Positions 1 through 7,329 of a stretch of DNA of 64,000 nucleotides are shown here, piece after piece. This DNA comes from Micromonospora tulbaghiae (GTDB taxonomy: Bacteria; Actinomycetota; Actinomycetes; Mycobacteriales; Micromonosporaceae). Made by a program: the position numbers and the translations under genes. The stretch covers positions 62,001-126,000 of the forward strand of contig NZ_FMCQ01000012.1 in the NCBI RefSeq assembly GCF_900091605.1. The letters run 5' to 3'. The notes beneath the pieces were generated by a model. That model was given only the letters and a program-made list of their open reading frames with translations, searched no databases and was not told the DNA's origin. Numbering within the stretch: the first letter of the stretch is position 1; each line of letters starts with the position of its first letter.

Positions 1-103
1 CGCACTCGGCGCGACCCGGGTCGGTACGGGCCGGCACGCGCCCGACGACGTGGTGCTGGCCGACCCCGACGGCACCGAGTTCTGCCTGCTGGCACCACGC
101 TGA
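1..103 (+). CDS. C-terminal end of a VOC/glyoxalase-family protein (5' cut by window)
   Basis: Only the last 33 residues are visible, read in frame 2 and ending at the TGA at 101-103. The tail reads VLADPDGTEFCLLAPR, the usual last beta strand of a vicinal-oxygen-chelate domain, in which the Glu of the DPxGxEF motif is commonly a metal ligand. The fold call rests on this motif alone. Substrate and full length cannot be judged. Confidence 0.6.
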   Translation, partial: ALGATRVGTGRHAPDDVVLADPDGTEFCLLAPR

Positions 104-136
104 GGTGGGTGCGGGCGCCAACGGGGAGGGGACAAC

Positions 137-445
137 GTGGGCACCACTGTCGCTCGTCATCTCGTGGGAGCCGCGGCGGCGTGGCTCGTCGTCGTCGCGG
201 AGGCGGTCGCCGGCTACCTCGGGCTGCTGGCGTACGCGCTGGTCACCGGCGCCGACCCGGGCGGCCCGCTGGCCGGCCCGCTGCTGGTGCTGATCGCGGC
301 GTTGCTCGGCGTGGCCGCGCTGCCGCCGCTGTTCGCCCCGGCGGTCGCGCTCGGTGAGGCCGCGGGCCGACGCGGGGCCGGGCCGGCGCGGGGCCGGGCC
401 GGCGCTCGCGTTCGCCGGCCTCGTCGCGGTCGTGCTGCGGGCTGA
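137..445 (+). CDS. Small membrane protein, unknown function
   Basis: Predicted protein of 102 residues from a GTG start, with an AGGGGA sequence upstream as a possible ribosome site. Two hydrophobic segments lie at about residues 8-35 and 45-75, followed by an Arg/Gly/Ala-rich tail with no recognisable domain. The tail starts where the gene crosses a perfect 16-bp tandem duplication, which changes the reading frame. In the frame that one copy would give, a third hydrophobic stretch (LAFAGLVAVVLRA) appears, although that frame then has no nearby stop. The tail may therefore be recent. The stop is 1 bp from the stop of the convergent downstream gene. Family not recognised. Confidence 0.5.
   Translation: MGTTVARHLVGAAAAWLVVVAEAVAGYLGLLAYALVTGADPGGPLAGPLLVLIAALLGVAALPPLFAPAVALGEAAGRRGAGPARGRAGARVRRPRRGRAAG
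372..403. repeat. 16-bp perfect tandem duplication inside a coding region
   Basis: Two adjacent copies of GCGGGGCCGGGCCGGC. Sixteen is not a multiple of three, so gain or loss of one copy switches the reading frame of the small membrane protein at 137-445. Confidence 0.85.
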
Positions 446-446
446 C

Positions 447-1256
447 CTACACCTGGATGTCGAAACGCTGCAGCACCGAAGGGGCGACCAGACCCACCGC
501 GGCCAGCACGGACAGGATCGTCATCGCGGTGCGCAGCACCACCGTCTCGGCCTTGCTGCCGGTACGCAGGGCGATCTTGTTGGGCAGGCCGACCATCGTC
601 CACATCCGGCGTTTGATCGGGATGGGCCAGAGGATCGGCACCCCGGCTCGGGTGATCATGTCGCCCAGGATGTGCACGAAACAGCCCACCCCGACCGCGA
701 GCCCGATCATCGGATAGCCCCGGTCGCCGGGCAGGTTGGCGAACGTGAACCAGGCCGCGGCGGCGGACACCAGCGTCACCACCACCCAGCCGGCGCGCTC
801 GGCCCACTTGTCGAAGAGCCCGCGCAGCGCCAGGCCGATCATGAAGAAGAGGATGCCGACCACCGCCCACTTGCCGTAGTGGGCGCACAGCGCGGTGGTG
901 CCCCAGCCGACGAGCACCGTGAACGGGATGGTGTGGGTCAGCGTGCGGTGCCCGTTGTTGCGGCGCGGATCCTTGCTGAGCTTGGTGGCGTAGTAGACGC
1001 CGAGCGAGATCTTCTCCATCACCTCGGCGACGAAGAGGCTGACCACACCGAACGTGCGGGCCACCGTGGCGCCGCCCTGGTTGCGGGTGACCTTCCCGGA
1101 CAGGTCGAGGTCGGGGAAGAGCGCCCCTCCGGCGCAGACCGCTGTGCCCACCGCCAGCGCCAGCGGTGTCTGGTGGTAGTCCGCGAACTGGGCCATCGCC
1201 CAGGAGCCGGTCAGCCACACCGCCGCGCCCGAGAGCGCGTGGGACGGTCCCATCAT
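447..1256 (-). CDS. YdjM/DUF457-type membrane-bound metal-dependent hydrolase
   Basis: 269 residues from the ATG at 1256, which opens MMGPSHALSG, the typical N-terminus of the LexA-regulated YdjM family; a GTG 33 nt upstream would add residues not typical of the family. Family hallmarks are the early GPSHALSG His, the acidic FPDLDLSG motif near residue 50, HRTLTHT near residue 105 and HILGDMIT near residue 198, which together form a putative metal site among several membrane helices. The real substrate of this family is not established. It stands alone, convergent with the small gene at 137-445 and downstream of the kinase gene on the same strand. Confidence 0.8.
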   Translation of the reverse strand: MMGPSHALSGAAVWLTGSWAMAQFADYHQTPLALAVGTAVCAGGALFPDLDLSGKVTRNQGGATVARTFGVVSLFVAEVMEKISLGVYYATKLSKDPRRNNGHRTLTHTIPFTVLVGWGTTALCAHYGKWAVVGILFFMIGLALRGLFDKWAERAGWVVVTLVSAAAAWFTFANLPGDRGYPMIGLAVGVGCFVHILGDMITRAGVPILWPIPIKRRMWTMVGLPNKIALRTGSKAETVVLRTAMTILSVLAAVGLVAPSVLQRFDIQV

Positions 1257-1375
1257 CTCGGCTCGCCCTTCCCGAAGATCTTGATCCACAAAAGCTACGC
1301 CACTGTAGTCAGCCCGTGCGACAGCGGGGCATCAGCCGGACGGTCCACTGGGGAAGGGGTGCCGCGGGCGCCGCC

Positions 1376-3823
1376 TCAGCCCGCCGTACGGGTGGGCTTG
1401 ACCGTGCCGAGGCTCGCGCGGATGACGGCGAACTGCTTCGAGGCGGCGCGCCAGTCGGCGTCGGACGTCGTCCAGCCGAGCGTCCAGCCGGCCCGTCCGC
1501 CGGGCAGGACGCGCATCGCGTGCATCCGTTCCCCGTACGGCGCGGTCCAGAGGCACTCCCACGCCGCGCCCGGGCCGTCGGACTCCAGCCGGACCCGCAG
1601 GTACTCCGGCAGCCGGCCGGCCGAGGTCAGATCCCGCTCGGACGACTTCAGCCGGCCCACCGGATCGCCGCCCGGGTACGGCTCGACGCCCAGGATGCGC
1701 CGAGTGGCCGGGTCCTGGAAGCAGGTGGTGTCGCCGGAGCGCAGTTGCAGCCAGCCGGCGGGCAGGGCGATGCGGAAGCCGCCGGTGTCGGCGGGCCAGA
1801 CCCAGCCGGCCGGAACGGTCACCGGCGGGTCGTCCGGGGGCGGCCCCTTGCGGACCGGCGTGCCGGCCACGTCGGGCCGGACGCAGGGGAACGGCGGAGG
1901 CGGCGCGCCCGGCCCGGGCGGGCGGTCCCAGGGGCGGACGACGGCCTCGGTGGAACTGCCCGCCAGCGGCGTCTCGCCGCGGCCGCCGGTGATCGCCAGC
2001 GCGGTGCCCACACCCGTCGCCACGGCCAGCAGCACGGCGCCCAGCACCAGTCCCCAGCGGTGCAGCGGGTTCCCGTCACGCGAGGTCAGCGGGGGATCGG
2101 CGGGCCTGGGGACCCCGGCGGGCCGGGGCGGGGCGGGATGCACCGCGCCGCTGTCGATCGGCCCGCTGTGGGCGACCGGGGGAGGCTTGGTGACCGGCGC
2201 GGCGCCGGGGCCGACGATGTGCACCGGACTGAGGGCATCGGCGCGGGGCGCCGACTTCGGGCCGGCCGGGCTGCCCGGGTCGACGAAGCTGGTGAGGACC
2301 GTCGGACCGAGGCTGATCGGACCCGGGCGGGCCGGTGCGCTCCGGGGCCGCTCCGGGGTCGTGTCCGAGGCGCCCTGCTCCGGCTCACCTGTGCGGCCTC
2401 GCTCCGGGTCACCGGCGCCGTTCCGCTCCGGGTCACCGGCCCGGGCGCGATCCGGTGGCGCCGCCCGGCCGACCGCAGCCGAGCGACCGACCACACCCGA
2501 ACCGCCGACAGCGCCCGAGCCGCCGCCCGCACCTGACCCTTCGACCGCACCCGAGCCGCTGTTCGCGTCCGGACGGCGGTTCGCGTCCGGCCGGCCGGGC
2601 GGGGACGAGGGAACCTCTGCGTCCACGCGCCCGGCTGCCCCCGAACGGCCGGCCGGGGACGACGGGCTCCCCGCGTCCGCGCGGGTGGCCGGGACAGCGC
2701 GGTCGGCCGTACCGGAAGGGCCGGCCGGGTCGGCGGCGCCGGCCGCGTCCCCGGACGGTGGCGCGCGGTCGCCCTCGGCGGGCGGGGCCCATTCGCTGCG
2801 CTTGGCCGCCCGGCTCCACGCGCGGGCGGCGGCGGCCGGCGGCATCAGGTCCGGGTAGATGCCGCCCGGAGCCGCCGGGTTCCCCGGTGACGCGGGCTCG
2901 TCACCCGCCGGAACGTCGGTGTCGCGGCCGGCGGCCGGCCGCTCGGACGACCCGGCGGGGGCGCGGCCCGCGGAGCCGGCGGCCTCCGCGTCGACCTCCG
3001 ACACCGCTGCGACGCCGAGCAGGCGGGCCGTCTCGCGGTGACCGAGCCGGGTACGCGGATCGCGCCGCAGCAGCCCGGACAGCACCGGCATCAGCGGGCC
3101 GGCGTGCGGGGCCGGGTCGGGCGGCCGGGTGGCGAGCGCGGCGAGCGTGGCCATCGCGGTGCTGCGGGCGTACGGCGAGCGGCCCTCCACCGCGGCGTGC
3201 AGCGTGGCGCCCAGCGACCACATGTCCGCCTCGACGCTCGACACGCCCTCGGCGGCCCGCTCCGGGGCCACGTACTGGGGGGAGCCGAGGACCAGGCCGG
3301 GCCGGGTCATCGCGCCGTCGCCGCCCTCGAACACGGCCAGCCCGAAGTCGGTGAGCAGCACCCGCCCGTCCCGGGCCAGCAGCACGTTGGCGGGCTTCAC
3401 GTCCCGGTGCAGCACCCCGGCGTCGTGCGCGGCGCGCAGCGCGGCGAGCACCGACAGGCCGATCTCGGCGGCCCGTCCGGGCGGCAGCGGCCCGTCGCTC
3501 TCGATGATCTCCTGGAGCGAGCGGGACGGGACATACTCCATGATCAGCCAGGGTTCGCCCTGGACCCGGACCACGTCGTAGACCCGCACCACGTTGGGGT
3601 GGTTGAGGCGCGCGGACGTACGCGCCTCGCGCAGCGTGCGGGCGCGCAGCTCGTCCCGCTCGTTCTCGGCGAGCCAGTTCGGCGGCACGACCTGCTTCAC
3701 CGCGACCTCGCGCTGCAGCTCCTCGTCGCGTGCCCGCCAGACCTGGCCCATCCCGCCGCGGCCGACCAGTTCGAGCAGGCGGTACCGCCCCGCGATCACT
3801 ACCTCCCGCACCGCACTCCTCAC
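1376..3823 (-). CDS. Transmembrane serine/threonine protein kinase (PknB-like)
   Basis: 815 residues. The N-terminal kinase domain (about 8-270) is intact: glycine loop GRGGMGQV at 21-28, VAVK with catalytic Lys43, HRDVKPAN at 139-146 with catalytic Asp141, DFG at 159-161 and APE at 186-188. A long Pro/Ala/Gly/Ser-rich linker of about 300 residues follows. One membrane helix lies at about 588-612, and an extracellular domain of about 200 residues carries three Cys (PFPC, DTTC, WEC). The family phosphorylates Ser/Thr on target proteins in response to cell-envelope signals. The outer domain has no PASTA repeats, so its ligand is unknown. The gene is monocistronic as far as visible. Confidence 0.92.
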   Translation of the reverse strand: MRSAVREVVIAGRYRLLELVGRGGMGQVWRARDEELQREVAVKQVVPPNWLAENERDELRARTLREARTSARLNHPNVVRVYDVVRVQGEPWLIMEYVPSRSLQEIIESDGPLPPGRAAEIGLSVLAALRAAHDAGVLHRDVKPANVLLARDGRVLLTDFGLAVFEGGDGAMTRPGLVLGSPQYVAPERAAEGVSSVEADMWSLGATLHAAVEGRSPYARSTAMATLAALATRPPDPAPHAGPLMPVLSGLLRRDPRTRLGHRETARLLGVAAVSEVDAEAAGSAGRAPAGSSERPAAGRDTDVPAGDEPASPGNPAAPGGIYPDLMPPAAAARAWSRAAKRSEWAPPAEGDRAPPSGDAAGAADPAGPSGTADRAVPATRADAGSPSSPAGRSGAAGRVDAEVPSSPPGRPDANRRPDANSGSGAVEGSGAGGGSGAVGGSGVVGRSAAVGRAAPPDRARAGDPERNGAGDPERGRTGEPEQGASDTTPERPRSAPARPGPISLGPTVLTSFVDPGSPAGPKSAPRADALSPVHIVGPGAAPVTKPPPVAHSGPIDSGAVHPAPPRPAGVPRPADPPLTSRDGNPLHRWGLVLGAVLLAVATGVGTALAITGGRGETPLAGSSTEAVVRPWDRPPGPGAPPPPFPCVRPDVAGTPVRKGPPPDDPPVTVPAGWVWPADTGGFRIALPAGWLQLRSGDTTCFQDPATRRILGVEPYPGGDPVGRLKSSERDLTSAGRLPEYLRVRLESDGPGAAWECLWTAPYGERMHAMRVLPGGRAGWTLGWTTSDADWRAASKQFAVIRASLGTVKPTRTAG

Positions 3824-3891
3824 CGCTGGTCAGTGGTCCACAATAGCCAACGGATCGGACGGTACCTATCGCATGTCAGTGCGTCATGCGC

Positions 3892-5217
3892 TCAACTTGC
3901 CGCTCCGGCGAGCAGGTTGCCCTCCGGGACGGCGATCGGGGACCGGCCGCCGGCCAGCAGGGTGGTGGCCCGGCGGGCCTGGAACGCGTCGTGGTCGCGG
4001 CGGGCGGCGGCGTAGCTGCCGGCGGTCCGGGCGGCGATCGCGGACCAGGTGTACCGCCGGCTGACCATGGTCCGGGCCTTGCGCGCCACCCGCCGGGCGA
4101 AGACCTCGTCGCCGAGCAGCCGGTCGACGGCGCCGGCCAGCGCGTCCGGATCGCCGTGCGGGAACGTCACCCCGGTCACCCCGGGCTCGACGATCTCGGC
4201 CAGCCCGCCGGTACGCGCCACCGCCAGCGGTGCTCCGGCGGCCGCAGCCTCCAGCGCGATCATGCCGAACGGCTCGTAGAGGCTGGGGATCACCGTGGCG
4301 TCGGTGGCGGCGAGCACCGCGGGCAGCTGGGTGGCGTCCATGAAGCCGGCGAACCGGACCGTGTCCCCGAGGTGCAGCCGCCGCGCCTGGTCGACCAGCT
4401 CGTCCTTGTACGGCCCGTCCCCGGCGATCACCACCCGCAGCCGGGGGTGCCGCTTCGCCAGGTGCGGCACGGCGTGCACCAGGTGCTGCACGCCCTTCTC
4501 GTAGACCAGCCGGCCGGCGTACCCGACGAGCGGCCCGCCCGCGGCGAAGCGGGCCCGGGCGGAGGCGACCGCGTGCGGTCGCGCCCGCCAGGCCCGGTCG
4601 TCGACGCCGTTGGCGACCACGTCGATGCGCCCGGACGGTACGCCGAACAGCCGGGCCACCTGGTCACGCATGTACCCGGAGCAGGCGATCACCCGGCCGG
4701 AGGCGTTGCTCAGCCAGTGCTCGACGCCGTGGATGGTGCGGTTCATCTCCTCGGGCAGCCAGCCCTGGTGCCGGCCGGCTTCGGTGGCGTGGATGGTGGT
4801 GACCAGCGGTACGTCCAGGTGCTCGGCCAGCGTCATCGCGGTGTGCGCGACGAGCCAGTCGTGGGCGTGGACGACGTCGTAGGTGCCGGATTCGGTGGCG
4901 CGTAGCGCGGCTCGGGTGAGGGTGTGGTTGAAGGCCATGGTCCAGGCCAGCAGCGAGCCGGTGGCGAGGGGGAACGTGACGGGGTCCTCGGCGGCGCGGA
5001 CGATGCGGACGCCGTCGGCGTACTCCTCCAGCGGGGCGCCCTCGGCGTGGCGGGTGACGACCGTGACCTCGTGCCCGGCGGCGGCCAGGGCCACCGACAG
5101 CGCGTGGACGTGGCGGCCGAGGCCACCGACGAGCACCGGCGGGTACTCCCAGGAGAGCAGCAGCACCCGCATGCGCCGGGCGGGCTGGATGTCGATCACT
5201 TCGGCGTCAGCTGACAC
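3892..5217 (-). CDS. GT4-family glycosyltransferase, Rv3032/glycogen-synthase-like
   Basis: 441 residues from the GTG at 5217, chosen because AAGGGGG lies just upstream; a GTG 30 nt earlier lacks such a site. The N-terminus has SWEYPPVLVGGLGRHVHALS, the sugar-nucleotide synthase signature of the Rv3032/GlgM group. The C-terminal half carries GRLVYEKGV and the EX7E-type motif EPFGMIALE expected in retaining GT4 enzymes. Rv3032-like enzymes extend alpha-1,4-glucans from UDP- or ADP-glucose in the cytoplasm, for glycogen or methylglucose polysaccharide. The adjacent debranching and MGH1 glycosidase genes support an alpha-glucan role. The exact donor and product are inference. Confidence 0.85.
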   Translation of the reverse strand: MSADAEVIDIQPARRMRVLLLSWEYPPVLVGGLGRHVHALSVALAAAGHEVTVVTRHAEGAPLEEYADGVRIVRAAEDPVTFPLATGSLLAWTMAFNHTLTRAALRATESGTYDVVHAHDWLVAHTAMTLAEHLDVPLVTTIHATEAGRHQGWLPEEMNRTIHGVEHWLSNASGRVIACSGYMRDQVARLFGVPSGRIDVVANGVDDRAWRARPHAVASARARFAAGGPLVGYAGRLVYEKGVQHLVHAVPHLAKRHPRLRVVIAGDGPYKDELVDQARRLHLGDTVRFAGFMDATQLPAVLAATDATVIPSLYEPFGMIALEAAAAGAPLAVARTGGLAEIVEPGVTGVTFPHGDPDALAGAVDRLLGDEVFARRVARKARTMVSRRYTWSAIAARTAGSYAAARRDHDAFQARRATTLLAGGRSPIAVPEGNLLAGAAS

Positions 5218-5343
5218 GCGGCCCCCTTTGAGTTGTGGCGTCCCCACCTCAGGCGGCGTCGCCGGTGTCCGGTGGGGTCGCCGCCCATCCTGCCCAGGGG
5301 TCGATAACCGGCGGCGACGCGCCGGTTGCCGGTCTGTAACGCG

Positions 5344-7287
5344 TTACCGGCGCATCCGCCGCGCGCGCAGCAGTTCGGCCACCGACCACGCCTGGAACGG
5401 GCATCCGGTGGCCGCGTGCGGTGCCGCGCCCTCGGCGGTCTCGCTCACCGAGCCCAGGCCGTCCTCGGCGAGGTGGCCCACCAGCCCCACCAGCAGGTCG
5501 TCGGTGGGCAGCCCGGCCCGCCGGTACGCGTCGAGCAGCGGCCCGGTCAGCCACGGCCAGACCGTGCCCTGGTGGTACGCGGAGTCCCGCTCGGCGGGTC
5601 CGCCCCGGTGCCGCCCGGTGAAGCCGGGGGAGTCCGGGGCGAGGCTGCGCGGGCCGAGCGGGGTGAACAGCGCCTCGGTGATCCGGCGCAGTGCGGCCTC
5701 GTCCGGCTCCAGCGGGCCGTGCGGCAGGGACCAGGCGAGCAGCTGGTTGGGGCGCAGCAGGTCGTCGTCGTGGTGCGTGGCCCCGCCCAGCGGGTACGCG
5801 GGCGCCGGCGCGTCGACCACGTCGTGGAGCCAGCCGGCCGGGGCGGGGAACCGCTCCCGGAACGCGGCGGTGGCCCGGCGGTGCAGGTCGTGCAGCGCGG
5901 TGGCGTCGCGTCCGGCCAGCTCGGTCAGCTCGGCGAGCCCGGCCAGCCCGTTGACCCACAGCGCGTTGACCTCGACCGGCTTGCCGGTACGCGGGGTCAC
6001 CGGCACCCCGTACACCCGGGCGTCCATCCAGGTGAGCGCCACGTCCGGCGGGCCGCCCTGGGCCAGCAGCCCGTCGGCCGGGTCGACGCCGATGCCGTAC
6101 CGGGTGCCCGCCACGTGCGCCTCGACCACGCCGTGCAGCGCGGGCAGCAGCTCGTCGCCCAGGTCGGTGTCGCCGGTGACCGTGACGTGCCGGTGGACCG
6201 CGTGCAGGAACCACAGCGTGGCGTCGACGGTGTTGTACTCGACCCGGCCGGTGTCGGCCGTGTTCGCCAGCATGCCCTCGTTCAGCGTGGCCGCGTACGC
6301 CCGCAGCAGGTCCCGGCCCTCGTCGGCCCGGTTCGTGCACAGGAACAGGCCCTCGTAGGAGATCATCGTGTCCCGCGACCAGGCCCCGAACCAGGGGTAG
6401 CCGGCGACCACGTCCGGGCCGGTGGCGGTCCGTACCACGAAGGCGTCGGCGGCCAGCGCGAGCGTCGCCTCGACCGCGTCGGCGGGTTTCGCCGCGGCCA
6501 CCACGGCCCGGCTGCGCCGCCGGGCCGCCTCGACCACGGCGGTCGCCGGTGGCGGCTCCTCGGCCAGGTCGTCCGCCCAGGCCAGCACCGACAGGGTCGC
6601 GCCGGGCTCGTCGAGCGCGCCGGTGAACCGGCCCGCGTACCAGAGGTCCTCGTCCGGGTGCAGGCCGCGCTCGGCCTCCACGCGGTGACGCACCCCGTGC
6701 CACCACTGGCCCTCCGGGGTCCAGTCCGGCCCGGCCAGGCGGTACGCGCCGTCGACCACCGCGCCGCCGGCCGCCGGTTCCAGCCGGGGCGCCGGGCCGT
6801 CGGCGCGCCGCTCGCCGTGCGCGTCGCGCCAGGTGCAGGCCGCCGAGAGGTCCAGCCGCACCGGGCCGCCGGAGATCAGCCGGTGCACCACCGCCACGCA
6901 GGAGCGGCCGTACGTCATGGCGATCTCCCGTTCGATCACCACGTCGCCGATGCGCCACCGCCAGCGCGGCACCCCGTCGGCCAGGTCGAAGTGCTCCAGC
7001 AGCTCGAAGCCGCGCGGGTCGACCACGCCGGAGGACCACTCGTGCGCGCCGAGGCGGACCTGCCGCCCCGAGGGCAGCGTCACCGCCGGGTCGAGGCTCA
7101 CGAGTCCCACCTTGCGGGACGCGGGCGTGTCAGCGGCCACCACGAGCAGCCCGTGGTACCGGCGGGTGCGCAGCCCGGCGACGGTGCCCATGGCGTACCC
7201 GCCGCGCCCGTCCGTGACCAGCCATTCCCGCGTGGCGGCGGCGGACAGCTCGCCGCAGACCCGCGGCCCGAAACGGATGTCGATCAA
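5344..7287 (-). CDS. Amylo-alpha-1,6-glucosidase (glycogen-debranching-type, GH133)
   Basis: 647 residues from the TTG at 7287, preceded by GGAGGAAAG; this makes the protein begin (M)IDIRFGP, like relatives. An ATG at 7317 would add ten residues but has no ribosome site. The N-terminal debranching domain shows VTDGRGGYAMGTVAGL and RRYHGLLV. The C-terminal (alpha/alpha)6 catalytic region shows YPWFGAWSRDTMISYEGL near residue 355 and YHQGTVWPW near residue 585, matching this enzyme class. It should hydrolyse alpha-1,6 branch stubs in storage glucan in the cytosol. A much longer in-frame extension upstream is only the antisense of the next gene. Confidence 0.88.
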   Translation of the reverse strand: MIDIRFGPRVCGELSAAATREWLVTDGRGGYAMGTVAGLRTRRYHGLLVVAADTPASRKVGLVSLDPAVTLPSGRQVRLGAHEWSSGVVDPRGFELLEHFDLADGVPRWRWRIGDVVIEREIAMTYGRSCVAVVHRLISGGPVRLDLSAACTWRDAHGERRADGPAPRLEPAAGGAVVDGAYRLAGPDWTPEGQWWHGVRHRVEAERGLHPDEDLWYAGRFTGALDEPGATLSVLAWADDLAEEPPPATAVVEAARRRSRAVVAAAKPADAVEATLALAADAFVVRTATGPDVVAGYPWFGAWSRDTMISYEGLFLCTNRADEGRDLLRAYAATLNEGMLANTADTGRVEYNTVDATLWFLHAVHRHVTVTGDTDLGDELLPALHGVVEAHVAGTRYGIGVDPADGLLAQGGPPDVALTWMDARVYGVPVTPRTGKPVEVNALWVNGLAGLAELTELAGRDATALHDLHRRATAAFRERFPAPAGWLHDVVDAPAPAYPLGGATHHDDDLLRPNQLLAWSLPHGPLEPDEAALRRITEALFTPLGPRSLAPDSPGFTGRHRGGPAERDSAYHQGTVWPWLTGPLLDAYRRAGLPTDDLLVGLVGHLAEDGLGSVSETAEGAAPHAATGCPFQAWSVAELLRARRMRR

Positions 7288-7329
7288 CTTTCCTCCACCG
7301 GCAGCGAGGTGTGACATGCCACGGCGACA

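Noticed and set aside
354..2858. 834-codon plus-strand open frame
   Set aside because: It is antisense to the YdjM-like and Ser/Thr kinase genes, with no family resemblance; long open antisense frames are expected at this GC content.
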